This document shows, one piece after another, positions 6,350-12,831 of a stretch of 22,583 nucleotides of DNA. Source of the stretch: an archaeon (GTDB lineage Archaea > Asgardarchaeota > Hermodarchaeia > Hermodarchaeales > Hermodarchaeaceae). A program made the position numbers and the translations under genes. The stretch spans positions 1-22,583 of the forward strand of contig JABXGY010000005.1 of the NCBI GenBank assembly GCA_016550395.1, read 5' to 3'. The first letter of the stretch is position 1. Each line of letters opens with the position of its first letter. The notes beneath the pieces were generated by a model. The model searched no databases and had not been told where the DNA came from. It saw only the letters and a list, made by a program, of their open reading frames with translations.

Positions 6350-8695
6350 TTATTGAGAAGATCGAACGCCATTAGCACTTCGCGGGGATTGGGAGTGGAC
6401 TATTGAAGGTGCTTCTGTAGGAGGAGTCCATGAAGTTGCTGTAACTTGACGATGTCGACGTTTTAGTTCTTCGCGTTTACCAGCATTCCATCCGGAAACA
6501 TTTTGATAATAACCAGTAATGCGGCTAAACCAATCGATTTCAGTATGATTACAGCGTGGGCATACTTCTATTAGGCCACCTGCAGTGTAATGGCATTGTT
6601 TGCACACAGACAAGTCCCGTGTGTAACTATAGTATCCTAATTGTGTGTTCAACGCAATTCGTCTGTTGAGTTTATGCAATGCTTCAGAATCTGGTGCTTC
6701 TTCACCGAGAAAGACATGGAAAATGTTCCCACCGGTAAGTAATGGAAAAGCCTTCTCTTCAATTGCGATTTTTTGAGCTAATGAAATCCGTGCATCATAG
6801 CCCACCATAAACCCGTTCGTATAATAGGCAGGAACGGCTGTTCGCCCTGCTGATTCCAGCTGTTGTTGCCAATTCGATATATCTCCTTTGACAACAGATG
6901 TAGCTGCATCGTTATAATGAAGAAGGTCCAGAATTGCTAGTCGGGTCGAACACGATTCAGCCGGTGTCCGTGCTACAGCGAAGGGGAGACCTGTCTCTTT
7001 GGCGTATTCTGATCGAATTCGTTCCATTTCTGCTAATATGCGTAATCCAAACCGTACTGATTCCTGGTGCTCATGCAATTGAATACCAGTATGATATTGG
7101 ACCATTTCATTAATACCAACAAAGCCAAAGACCGGTGACATATTCATAACATCAAACAAGGGTGGAGCTTCAAAACCATTCCACTTCGGTTGCTGCATTA
7201 GAAAAGGTAACATTCCGTTCTTCATCTGTCGTTCCATAAATCGCCGTTTTATCAATAATACTCGCTTTGCTAACTCCATTTGAGTTCGAAGCCGTTCTAG
7301 TAATAGATTATCATCTCCATTCGCCAGGTATGCTAGTCGTGGTAAATTAATCGTAACTACTTGAAGGCCACCCATGGCAAAATGAGCTCCATCCTCAAAC
7401 ATGACCTTGCTCATTAACTCGTCGTCATTCAAATCTTCAGCTAAACGGAAAGCACAGCATTGATAGCAATCTACGCCATCTTCACCACGCCAAGGTGGAA
7501 TGACGTTATCATAATAGCTACTACCGAATTTAGCAGAGAGTTTGGAAGCTAGGTACATAACCTCATCATATTCGCTTTTTGTTAAATAGTCGCGGCGAAG
7601 GCGGATTTCAGGTTTGGGAAAACTGAACATTTTACCCCAGGCATCACCCTCTAAGTAACATTCAAGAAGTGCTTTCATGAAAGTGCGAGCTTCGTCTTCG
7701 TAATCCCCGTAAGTATCTGGACCAACTTTACCTCGGTAGACAATAGGCGCTTCATGCCAGATCTTAGGAATCCCAGCTTCGAGTTGTATACTAGAGAAAA
7801 CTAGTTGTCCCCCTCGAGAGACATAGGTCTCGTTAGCTTCGAAGAGGAGCGTTTGAGCAAGTTGTTCAATCTCTCGCGGAGTTTTTCCGCGGAGGTATGG
7901 CGCCAAGAATACATTAAAATTGAAGAGTCCTTGACCTCCGGCGCAGTTAGTCTGTCCGGCTGCCAAGACTTTGATGAGGTGCAAGATAGCCACCGTGGGA
8001 TAAGCCGCTGGCTTCGCAACTGCCGTCCTTTCTCCAAGTCCATCACACATCAACCCATATCTGAAGAAATATCGTGCGTCGTAATCAGCACAGAATGGGC
8101 GGGTTCCGAGATATTCTAGGTCGTGGACGTGAATATCTCCTGCAAGGTGCGCATCGGCGATTTCAGGTGGAAGCGTCAGAAGGTAGGCCTCCTTACAAAG
8201 GCGATCTGCAACCTTCTTGTGGATTGTTTCAGGATTTGGTTGCATGTTGGCGTTTTCTTGGGCTTCATACCCATTTCCACCGATGATATGACTAAAGTCC
8301 CACATTGGGACACCAACACGGGTTAAGGCATTACGATAAACAGCGAATCTTGGCTCTTTTTTCGCCTTCTCGAGAAGGATTTGGTTCTGGATTTCACGGA
8401 TGAGTGGCGCACTTACGAACGGAAGTTCCAACTGCTGAATACGGTTTTCAACTTTCTCTGCAACAACTTTTGCTTCTTTTGCTGTCATTGAAGGAATTCT
8501 GAAAAGTTCCTGTACCAGCATTGTTTCACGAACAAGTGCATCTACGATGCGTTGTCGATTCCAGCTCCGTATTAATGCATCACTAGTACGCACCATTGGC
8601 ATACCGGCTTCTTCTTTGCGAACTGCCTGAATCCACCGATCTAATGGTACAGTTTTTCGTGTCCTGCTCTTTGGCCTCCTCCTACGTCGTGCCAT
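6350..8695 (-). CDS. nrdD: Anaerobic (class III) ribonucleoside-triphosphate reductase
   Basis: Glycyl-radical enzyme reducing ribonucleotides to deoxyribonucleotides without oxygen. Residues ~33-125 match an ATP-cone allosteric domain. The catalytic barrel follows with DIHVHDL, NCAGGQG, a CYQCCAFRLAEDL segment and TPAESCSTRLA. Near the C-terminus four cysteines (C698, C701, C712, C715) form the structural zinc site, and RITGYY places the radical glycine at G728, followed by the usual N-x2-K-x2-E pattern. At 781 residues it is slightly long because of an Arg-rich N-terminus (MARRRRRPKSR) and a ~35-residue low-complexity tail. Its ATG lies inside the end of the glutaredoxin gene, so the two are almost certainly one operon. 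Reducing equivalents may come from that thiol protein or from formate; activation probably by the radical-SAM protein at 2765-3463. Confidence 0.95.
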   Translation of the reverse strand: MARRRRRPKSRTRKTVPLDRWIQAVRKEEAGMPMVRTSDALIRSWNRQRIVDALVRETMLVQELFRIPSMTAKEAKVVAEKVENRIQQLELPFVSAPLIREIQNQILLEKAKKEPRFAVYRNALTRVGVPMWDFSHIIGGNGYEAQENANMQPNPETIHKKVADRLCKEAYLLTLPPEIADAHLAGDIHVHDLEYLGTRPFCADYDARYFFRYGLMCDGLGERTAVAKPAAYPTVAILHLIKVLAAGQTNCAGGQGLFNFNVFLAPYLRGKTPREIEQLAQTLLFEANETYVSRGGQLVFSSIQLEAGIPKIWHEAPIVYRGKVGPDTYGDYEDEARTFMKALLECYLEGDAWGKMFSFPKPEIRLRRDYLTKSEYDEVMYLASKLSAKFGSSYYDNVIPPWRGEDGVDCYQCCAFRLAEDLNDDELMSKVMFEDGAHFAMGGLQVVTINLPRLAYLANGDDNLLLERLRTQMELAKRVLLIKRRFMERQMKNGMLPFLMQQPKWNGFEAPPLFDVMNMSPVFGFVGINEMVQYHTGIQLHEHQESVRFGLRILAEMERIRSEYAKETGLPFAVARTPAESCSTRLAILDLLHYNDAATSVVKGDISNWQQQLESAGRTAVPAYYTNGFMVGYDARISLAQKIAIEEKAFPLLTGGNIFHVFLGEEAPDSEALHKLNRRIALNTQLGYYSYTRDLSVCKQCHYTAGGLIEVCPRCNHTEIDWFSRITGYYQNVSGWNAGKREELKRRHRQVTATSWTPPTEAPSIVHSQSPRSANGVRSSQ

Positions 8696-8948
8696 GTCCG
8701 TTACTCCTCAGGAATAATGTGAGAGCTTTCTCGTCAAGGCGATTATTGGTAAATAGGTCATTTTGTCGAAGTATATTATTACCGATGACCAGTGCTGGGG
8801 TACTATAGATATTAAGCATGAGGGCGTCTACTTGTGCATCAGGCTCCTCTACCATTCGTACTCTATGCTCAATATTGTGGTCACTTAGATACTGTTTTAG
8901 AATTTCGCATCGAGGGCAGCTGTTACTGGAATAAACCATGCAGACCAC
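8682..8948 (-). CDS. Glutaredoxin/NrdH-like thiol protein
   Basis: An 88-residue thioredoxin-fold protein with redox motif C-P-R-C at 11-14 after a first strand (MVCMVYSS) and a cis-proline region S-T-P-A-L-V at ~49-54. The length and CPxC suit glutaredoxin or NrdH-like proteins. It is first in an operon with nrdD: its last 14 bases overlap the nrdD start in another frame, implying translational coupling. Most likely it supplies electrons for ribonucleotide reduction; whether it is charged by glutathione, a thioredoxin reductase or another system cannot be told. A-T-rich stretches at about 8983-9003 could hold its promoter. Confidence 0.8.
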   Translation of the reverse strand: MVCMVYSSNSCPRCEILKQYLSDHNIEHRVRMVEEPDAQVDALMLNIYSTPALVIGNNILRQNDLFTNNRLDEKALTLFLRSNGHGTT

Positions 8949-9060
8949 GATACGAACCCGCCTCCTACACTATTTCACGTCTTTCCATAAAAATCCTATT
9001 TTAAGTCGGTACTGATTTATTCACAAATTCTTCTTCAGAGTTAGTTTTTGATTTGGGAAT

Positions 9061-9072
9061 TTCCTGTCATCG
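9061..9072 (+). repeat. 12-base direct repeat, copy 1 (second copy at 9307-9318)
   Basis: TTCCTGTCATCG is present exactly at 9061-9072 and 9307-9318, on the same strand. Close to the first copy is TCACACGC (9080-9087), whose reverse complement GCGTGTGA lies at 9318-9325 beside the second copy. The paired arrangement suggests two related sites, such as protein-binding sites, flanking the centre of the intergenic region. Confidence 0.6.
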
Positions 9073-9209
9073 AAGGGTATCACACGCCATCTACGTTCAA
9101 CAGAGTGTACTCTCACAAGTCTAAATACTAAAGAGGTCAAAAACCCCTCACATTCTAGATTAAAAGATTGGCTTGAGTTCATGGAGAAGAAAGTTGGGAT
9201 ACGTTCACC

Positions 9210-9239
9210 TGAATAACTAGCGCGCGATACCGTTATTCA
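9210..9239 (+). repeat. Inverted repeat, 8-base arms
   Basis: TGAATAAC (9210-9217) and GTTATTCA (9232-9239) are perfect reverse complements separated by a 14-base loop containing GCGCGCG. It can form a hairpin in RNA or a dyad operator in DNA. Confidence 0.55.
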
Positions 9240-9264
9240 ACTTAGCCGCTCGTTCGCTCAAGGT

Positions 9265-9277
9265 AACTATGATAGTT
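9265..9277 (+). repeat. Short perfect palindrome
   Basis: AACTAT-G-ATAGTT is a 6-base inverted repeat around a single central base. It is the second of three dyads in a row and may be an operator half-site pair or a small hairpin. Confidence 0.45.
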
Positions 9278-9291
9278 CATCCCGCTGGCGC

Positions 9292-9331
9292 GGTCACACA
9301 AATGCCTTCCTGTCATCGCGTGTGAGCGACC
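9292..9331 (+). repeat. Inverted repeat able to form an interrupted hairpin
   Basis: TCACAC (9294-9299) pairs with GTGTGA (9320-9325), and the flanking GG (9292-9293) can pair with CC (9330-9331) across a four-base bulge GCGA. The 20-base loop holds the second direct-repeat copy. Confidence 0.45.
9307..9318 (+). repeat. 12-base direct repeat, copy 2
   Basis: Second exact copy of TTCCTGTCATCG, lying in the loop of the third inverted repeat (9292-9331) and about 80 bases before the start of the asparagine-synthase-like gene. Confidence 0.6.
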
Positions 9332-9400
9332 AGAGGATTTTCAGCCAATCGATGCAAATAAACCTGCCGATTTCAGTATCTTGCAAAGGCGAGCGTTACA

Positions 9401-10285
9401 ATGAAAAACGGAACTTTGGAGGCGGAGTCTCAGAAACTAAGAGGTTTGCTCACTAAGGCAATATCAGCTTCATTCAAGTCTACTGATACCATTGGTCTCC
9501 TTTTTTCCGGTGGGTTAGATAGTAGTCTACTGGCAGTGCTACTATCCAATATCCATTCCGAACCAATTCCACTCTTTGTCACAGGTGTCGAATCAGCAAA
9601 GGATATCATCCTTGCTCGGGAGGTAGCTAGGTTTCTGAAACTTCCTCTTACCATCCGTTTCTTCGCAGTCGATGAGGTAAGGGAAAAGTTACCTGAAATT
9701 CTTTCTATCATCAGTGAGGTTGATGTGTTACAAGTCGAGTTGGCAATTCCGCTGTTTTTTGTCACAGAGTGTGCAAAGCAGTTTAATATCACTACTTTAT
9801 TCACTGGGCAAGGTGCCGATGAATTATTCGGGGGATATGCTCGTCATGAACAGCAATTTCTCCAATCAGGTGAGCGGGCAAGTTTAAAAGAGATGGAAAA
9901 GGATTTTGCGAAACTTCTTGAGGTAATTCTCCCTTCTCAAATCGCAGTAGTTCATCATTTTGGGATCAATCTTGCCACTCCTTATCTAAATGGTACACTT
10001 ATTGAATTTTCACATCAACTTCCCTTTTCATGCAAACTTTCCAAGTCTTCTCAAGGCGTTATTAGAAAACGGCTTCTTCGTGAACTAGCGTATAAATTAG
10101 GGATACCTCCTCAATTTGCTTATGCTTCGAAGCGTGCCTTCCAATACGGTTCTGGAACGCATCGGGTTTTAGTCGATTTAGCCACAGAATATTGGTCTCA
10201 AAAAAATCCAGGGTTGTCTAAACGAGAAGCAGGTACTCATTCGCGTATCAATGAGTATTTATTACAAACCAAAACTGGACTGTGA
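9401..10285 (+). CDS. Stand-alone asparagine-synthase-type amidotransferase domain
   Basis: The 294 residues correspond only to the C-terminal ATP-pyrophosphatase half of asparagine synthetase B. The PP-loop SGGLDSS at 36-42 binds ATP pyrophosphate, and GQGADELFGGY at 136-146 is the second signature. The usual N-terminal glutaminase domain, with its catalytic Cys at position 2, is absent, so ammonia would have to be used directly or delivered by a partner; no glutaminase gene is nearby. Full AsnB is ~500-600 residues. It may amidate aspartate or another carboxylate. ATG 9401 lies behind a long, repeat-containing leader region, and the gene is convergent with the roadblock gene 25 bases downstream. 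Confidence 0.8.
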   Translation: MKNGTLEAESQKLRGLLTKAISASFKSTDTIGLLFSGGLDSSLLAVLLSNIHSEPIPLFVTGVESAKDIILAREVARFLKLPLTIRFFAVDEVREKLPEILSIISEVDVLQVELAIPLFFVTECAKQFNITTLFTGQGADELFGGYARHEQQFLQSGERASLKEMEKDFAKLLEVILPSQIAVVHHFGINLATPYLNGTLIEFSHQLPFSCKLSKSSQGVIRKRLLRELAYKLGIPPQFAYASKRAFQYGSGTHRVLVDLATEYWSQKNPGLSKREAGTHSRINEYLLQTKTGL

Positions 10286-10310
10286 ATAGAAGCTGCTAAT
10301 TTTAGAAGCA

Positions 10311-10709
10311 TTATTTGAGCATACGTTGTAAGTGTTTTGTGACAGAAGTCATGAGTAATGTGATAGCTCCTAGGGGCGCGTTTTTATCAGCAAGAACAGC
10401 AAGCATATTTGCATCGCCAATTCGACGCACAAGTAAATGACCGTGACCACATCTTAACATTAAGTCTTTGTACTTCCCAATTCCTAGTCGGTTTGAAGTC
10501 TGTTCAGAGAGTGAACCCAAGGAGGCAATTGCTGCGGCTAATTCTAATTTTTCAATTTCCCCTTTCCCCATTAGTAGCACTAGTGGTAATCCATCGGCTG
10601 TCATCACAGCAGCGCTATGTATGGAGGGCTCACGTTTTACTGTCTCCGCTAAGTAGCTCTCCACCTTCGACATGACGGATGCATCGGCAGGCGATTGCAT
10701 ACGTTTCAA
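10311..10709 (-). CDS. Roadblock/LC7-family protein
   Basis: A 132-residue protein with the roadblock/LC7 layout: an N-terminal helix (VESYLAETVKREP), then strand HSAAVMTADGLPLVLL, an alanine-rich helix (KLELAAAIASLGSLSEQ), two strands around MLRCGHGHLLVRRI and MLAVLADKN, and a final helix. Roadblock proteins dimerise and regulate small Ras/Mgl-type GTPases in bacteria, archaea and eukaryotes, and are especially numerous in Asgard archaea. No small Ras-like GTPase is next to it; the nearest GTPase (13448-15106) is a translational type. ATG 10709 is used here, but Met 13 (MSKVESYL) starts right at the domain and is an alternative. Confidence 0.8.
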   Translation of the reverse strand: MKRMQSPADASVMSKVESYLAETVKREPSIHSAAVMTADGLPLVLLMGKGEIEKLELAAAIASLGSLSEQTSNRLGIGKYKDLMLRCGHGHLLVRRIGDANMLAVLADKNAPLGAITLLMTSVTKHLQRMLK

Positions 10710-10763
10710 AAGCCTATGTTGAGCTTTTTAGTGTTTCCTGAACTTATCCGATTTTAGAATTTC

Positions 10764-10772
10764 TATAAAAAG
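10764..10772 (+). promoter_or_regulatory. Candidate TATA box in the roadblock / L35Ae divergent region
   Basis: TATAAAAAG lies in the 140-151 base gap between the divergent roadblock and L35Ae genes. It would place transcription about 65 bases before the L35Ae start. A second T-rich box, CTTTTATTA at about 10806-10814, would give a shorter leader. Confidence 0.35.
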
Positions 10773-10860
10773 TGAGTAATTTTCCAGGGGTGAGGATAGC
10801 CAATACTTTTATTAATCACTCGTAATTCTCCTTGTCCACCTTCAATGCAAGGTGGTTAGC

Positions 10861-11334
10861 GTGTCTGAAAAAACACCCAAATCTAAGAAGTCAACTAGCA
10901 AAACCAAATCAACCACCAAAGCGAAATCTAAAGAAAAAACGAAACCGAAGGCTAAGGCGAAACCGAAGGCTAAGGCGAAACCACCAACGAAAACTAAGAA
11001 AAAACGCAAGAAAAAAGCTGTTATTGAGAAAAAACCCAAGCCTTCTCGGCCCCGTCGGTTACCCCTAGAAAAACCTGTAAAGGGTGTTGTATTAAGCTAT
11101 CAACGAGGTACTGTTCAACAACGCACTCAATACGCTTTAGTCAAACTTGCAGGTGTCAATACGGTATCCGAGGCTGCAAGTTACATTGGTCGATCAGTGT
11201 TATTACACTTCAATGAACGAACTAGCAATTACGGTCGGGTGATCTCTGTCCATGGTCGCAATGGCATTCTAAGAGTGCGGTTCCGTCGTGGTCTTGCTTC
11301 GGACGCTATCGCAAAAGAAATAATGGTCTTATAA
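10861..11334 (+). CDS. rpl35ae: Ribosomal protein L35Ae (eL33) with lysine-rich N-terminal extension
   Basis: Residues ~70-157 form the L35Ae domain of the large ribosomal subunit: GVVLSYQRGTVQQRTQYALV, GVNTVSEAASYIGRSVLLHF and VHGRNGILRVRFRRGL followed by an IAKEIMVL end, all typical. Archaeal L35Ae is normally just this ~85-95-residue domain. Here ~65 residues precede it, almost entirely Lys, Ala, Pro, Thr and Ser, including a tandem duplication. Such a tail resembles histone H1 or eukaryotic ribosomal tails and could contact rRNA. GTG 10861 is preferred because GGTGG sits five bases upstream; GTG 10852 in the same frame would add three residues. A T-run at 11362-11367 may end the transcript. 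Confidence 0.85.
   Translation: MSEKTPKSKKSTSKTKSTTKAKSKEKTKPKAKAKPKAKAKPPTKTKKKRKKKAVIEKKPKPSRPRRLPLEKPVKGVVLSYQRGTVQQRTQYALVKLAGVNTVSEAASYIGRSVLLHFNERTSNYGRVISVHGRNGILRVRFRRGLASDAIAKEIMVL
10942..10977 (+). repeat. Two perfect 18-base tandem copies inside L35Ae
   Basis: The 18-base unit AAACCGAAGGCTAAGGCG occurs twice without mismatch (10942-10959 and 10960-10977), followed by the first five bases of a third copy. It encodes KPKAKA twice. A unit length divisible by three keeps the frame, so slippage can change the tail length harmlessly. Confidence 0.9.
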
Positions 11335-11498
11335 CACTTGTTCCTCATCGGGAAAGAAACCTTTTTTGCTAACCCTGTTCTTCTCAAGTAGATAGGTGCT
11401 GATCTAATTCATCCTATTGTCGAGAAAATCTTACGATTTACGGAAAACCCATTATCAATTAGTGCCTTAATCTGAGTGAAGTGAAAATCAGCGAAATT

Positions 11499-11504
11499 GG
11501 TGAT
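11499..11504 (+). promoter_or_regulatory. Canonical archaeal ribosome binding site GGTGAT
   Basis: GGTGAT is the exact complement of the archaeal 16S 3' end and lies four bases before ATG 11509. It fixes the start of the following gene there and rules out the in-frame TTG at 11497, which overlaps the site. Confidence 0.7.
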
Positions 11505-11508
11505 TAAG

Positions 11509-11880
11509 ATGATTACCGATCAAAACAAGGTCAAACGAAAGGTTCGACTCAAGCATGTTACCATAAAACGACAAGAGGTGACATTGTCCAAGGAAATGCT
11601 AGCCAAGGCCAAGGAAGCCGAAGCTAAACGTGAAGAACCAGAGCTCACTGCAGACCAACAAGCGATTCTATTCATCTGCCAACGGGGACATCAATCCTTC
11701 ATTAGTATCTTCCAGGGTGTTAATAGTACACGTATACCCATTGGCAAACCACCAATAAATGAAGAAAATGTACGATTACTGCTTGAGGAGTTAGAAGCTA
11801 ATGGCTATCTTTCTAAAGTTGAAATTCACGATCAACCAACTTGGACTGCGACTCCGAAAGCTAAAGAGCTAGAAACCTAA
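11509..11880 (+). CDS. Small basic protein, probable winged-helix fold
   Basis: The 123-residue product has a basic N-terminus (TDQNKVKRKVRLKHVTIKR), a helical Lys/Glu/Ala-rich linker, then LTADQQAILFICQRGHQSFI, NEENVRLLLEELEANGYLSK and a strand pair around TWTATPKAKEL. The second half has the order of a winged-helix domain: helix, helix, recognition helix ending in LEANGYL, then a beta hairpin. I do not recognise a named family. DNA or RNA binding is inferred. The start was moved to ATG 11509 because a perfect GGTGAT precedes it. It follows L35Ae by 174 bases and probably has its own promoter. Confidence 0.6.
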   Translation: MITDQNKVKRKVRLKHVTIKRQEVTLSKEMLAKAKEAEAKREEPELTADQQAILFICQRGHQSFISIFQGVNSTRIPIGKPPINEENVRLLLEELEANGYLSKVEIHDQPTWTATPKAKELET

Positions 11881-11969
11881 AAGGACTCTTTTTCCATTCT
11901 AACGAGGCTGCACTGACAGCCAAGTTACTTTCAACGATTTTTGAAATTTCTGCATCTGTGTTCGTGAAC

Positions 11970-12209
11970 TCAGAAATCAGCAGCAATTCGTTCGCCGTGC
12001 TCAGTCAGGAAGTAAAAGGAATGATATACTCCTCGACGTTGTTCGACGAGCCCAGCTGATAAAAGCCGCTTCAAATGATAAGCAGCGGTACTTGGGGGAA
12101 TATCTAACGCCCGCGCAATATCTCGCAGGAATGTTCGTTGTCCATTTAGTGTAAGTAAAATTTGTCGACGCGTTCGATGACGCAAGACTTTTTCAGTTGT
12201 CGGAGTCAT
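11970..12209 (-). CDS. Minimal winged-helix transcriptional regulator
   Basis: A 79-residue protein that is essentially one winged HTH: RHRTRRQILLTLNGQ, then FLRDIARALDIPPSTAAYHLKRLLSAGLVEQ as helix 2, turn and recognition helix, and a wing around RRGVYHSFYFLT. This is the ArsR/MarR-like pattern of archaeal regulators; PSTAAYHLKRL is typical of proteins named predicted transcriptional regulator. No ligand-binding domain or metal-site cysteines are present, so any sensing would need oligomerisation or partners. A strong TATA-like box lies upstream at 12265-12279, and a 6-base dyad (12220-12225 and 12244-12249) sits between it and the start, which could allow self-regulation. Confidence 0.75.
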   Translation of the reverse strand: MTPTTEKVLRHRTRRQILLTLNGQRTFLRDIARALDIPPSTAAYHLKRLLSAGLVEQRRGVYHSFYFLTEHGERIAADF

Positions 12210-12264
12210 TTCGGTTCAACCATCCAAGGTTCTTCAGCAGCTCGGATGGGTCTTATCTTTCATA

Positions 12265-12279
12265 CTTAAATATATACTT
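12265..12279 (-). promoter_or_regulatory. TATA box for the minimal winged-helix regulator
   Basis: Read on the minus strand the sequence is AAGTATATATTTAAG, a strong archaeal TATA element centred about 60 bases before the ATG at 12209. Transcription would start near 12242-12248, within or beside the GGATGG arm (12244-12249) of a CCATCC/GGATGG dyad. The box is nearly symmetric and could also serve the plus strand. Confidence 0.6.
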
Positions 12280-12459
12280 TGCGGCATAAATACGTACATG
12301 AATAAATGAAGCAAACTTTTACAAAATTAGATAGTCATAATATACAAGAATTCCACGATTTGCAACATTACGATAAAAAACCATAAGAAGAAAGAGGCTG
12401 TCTTTACCTACATTATATTCTCATTCAATGTTAGATAATGACCACGGGCTGGGCTAGGC

Positions 12460-12831
12460 GTGTCAAAGGACCGAGGAAAAGATACATATGATTTGGTCAT
12501 GTCACTTCTCTCGCTCAGTGAGATTCAACGACGAATTTTGATTTCTCTTGCACATATTTATCCACGGGCTGCATCTGGCACTCAACTCATTACCCTAATT
12601 GGGTATAGTGGAAAAGCAAAATCACTATACCGTGGTCCCTTGGAACGTCTTGAAACTGAGGAATTGATTCTTGTTGATCGTTTAACTCCACGCTTACATT
12701 CGATTCGTGTCAATCATCTCCATCCCCTTATCGGGTACTTACTTGAACTCATTCAAGCTCATGGAAAGAAGACAATGGAGCTATATATCCAGGCTTTGGA
12801 GGAGGGTACATCCGTTGACAGAAGCGAATGA
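12460..12831 (+). CDS. Winged-helix-like regulator upstream of a membrane protein
   Basis: A 123-residue protein with SEIQRRILISLAHIYPR, then GTQLITLIGYSGKAKSLYRGPLERLETEELILVDRL and a strand HSIRVNHLHPLIGYLLELI. The order and the ERLETEELI motif fit a winged-helix DNA-binding domain, with a C-terminal helix that may dimerise. The family name is not recognised. The start is GTG 12460; AT-rich sequence with ACATTATATTC around 12411-12421 could be its promoter. Its last 17 bases overlap the start of the membrane-protein gene, so both are likely translated from one mRNA. Confidence 0.65.
   Translation: MSKDRGKDTYDLVMSLLSLSEIQRRILISLAHIYPRAASGTQLITLIGYSGKAKSLYRGPLERLETEELILVDRLTPRLHSIRVNHLHPLIGYLLELIQAHGKKTMELYIQALEEGTSVDRSE

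Larger units (their letters stand above)
8949..9400. other. Long divergent intergenic region with repeats, possible structured RNA
   Basis: This is the longest gene-free gap (452 bases), between divergent genes for glutaredoxin and the asparagine-synthase-like protein. The left part is A/T-rich. The part from about 9200 is richer in G and C and contains three successive inverted repeats (9210-9239, 9265-9277, 9292-9331). A 12-base direct repeat occurs at 9061 and 9307. A TATA-like TCTAAATACT lies at 9120-9129 on the plus strand. I found no tRNA, SRP RNA or RNase P RNA consensus. It may hold a small RNA, a structured leader for the downstream gene, or operator sites. Confidence 0.45.

Noticed and set aside
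7805..8119. 104-codon frame opposite nrdD
   Set aside because: Antisense to a highly conserved part of the reductase and without protein-like features.
9052..9213. Open frame of 54 codons on the plus strand inside the long intergenic region
   Set aside because: It starts after a stop, has no usable start codon except ATG 9181, which would give an 11-residue peptide, and has no ribosome site. It is short enough to be chance.
9190..9335. tRNA, SRP RNA, RNase P RNA or C/D-box RNA in the GC-richer block
   Set aside because: No paired T-arm, no SRP helix 8 or RNase P core sequence, and no C and D boxes at proper spacing were found on either strand; only generic dyads remain.
9430..9804. 124-codon frame opposite the asparagine-synthase-like gene
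   Set aside because: Antisense to the region carrying the PP-loop; composition is shadow-like.
12707..12814. Upstream extension of the membrane protein to ATG 12707
   Set aside because: The 36 extra residues lie wholly inside the regulator gene in another frame, lack a ribosome site, and TTG 12815 has a good one.
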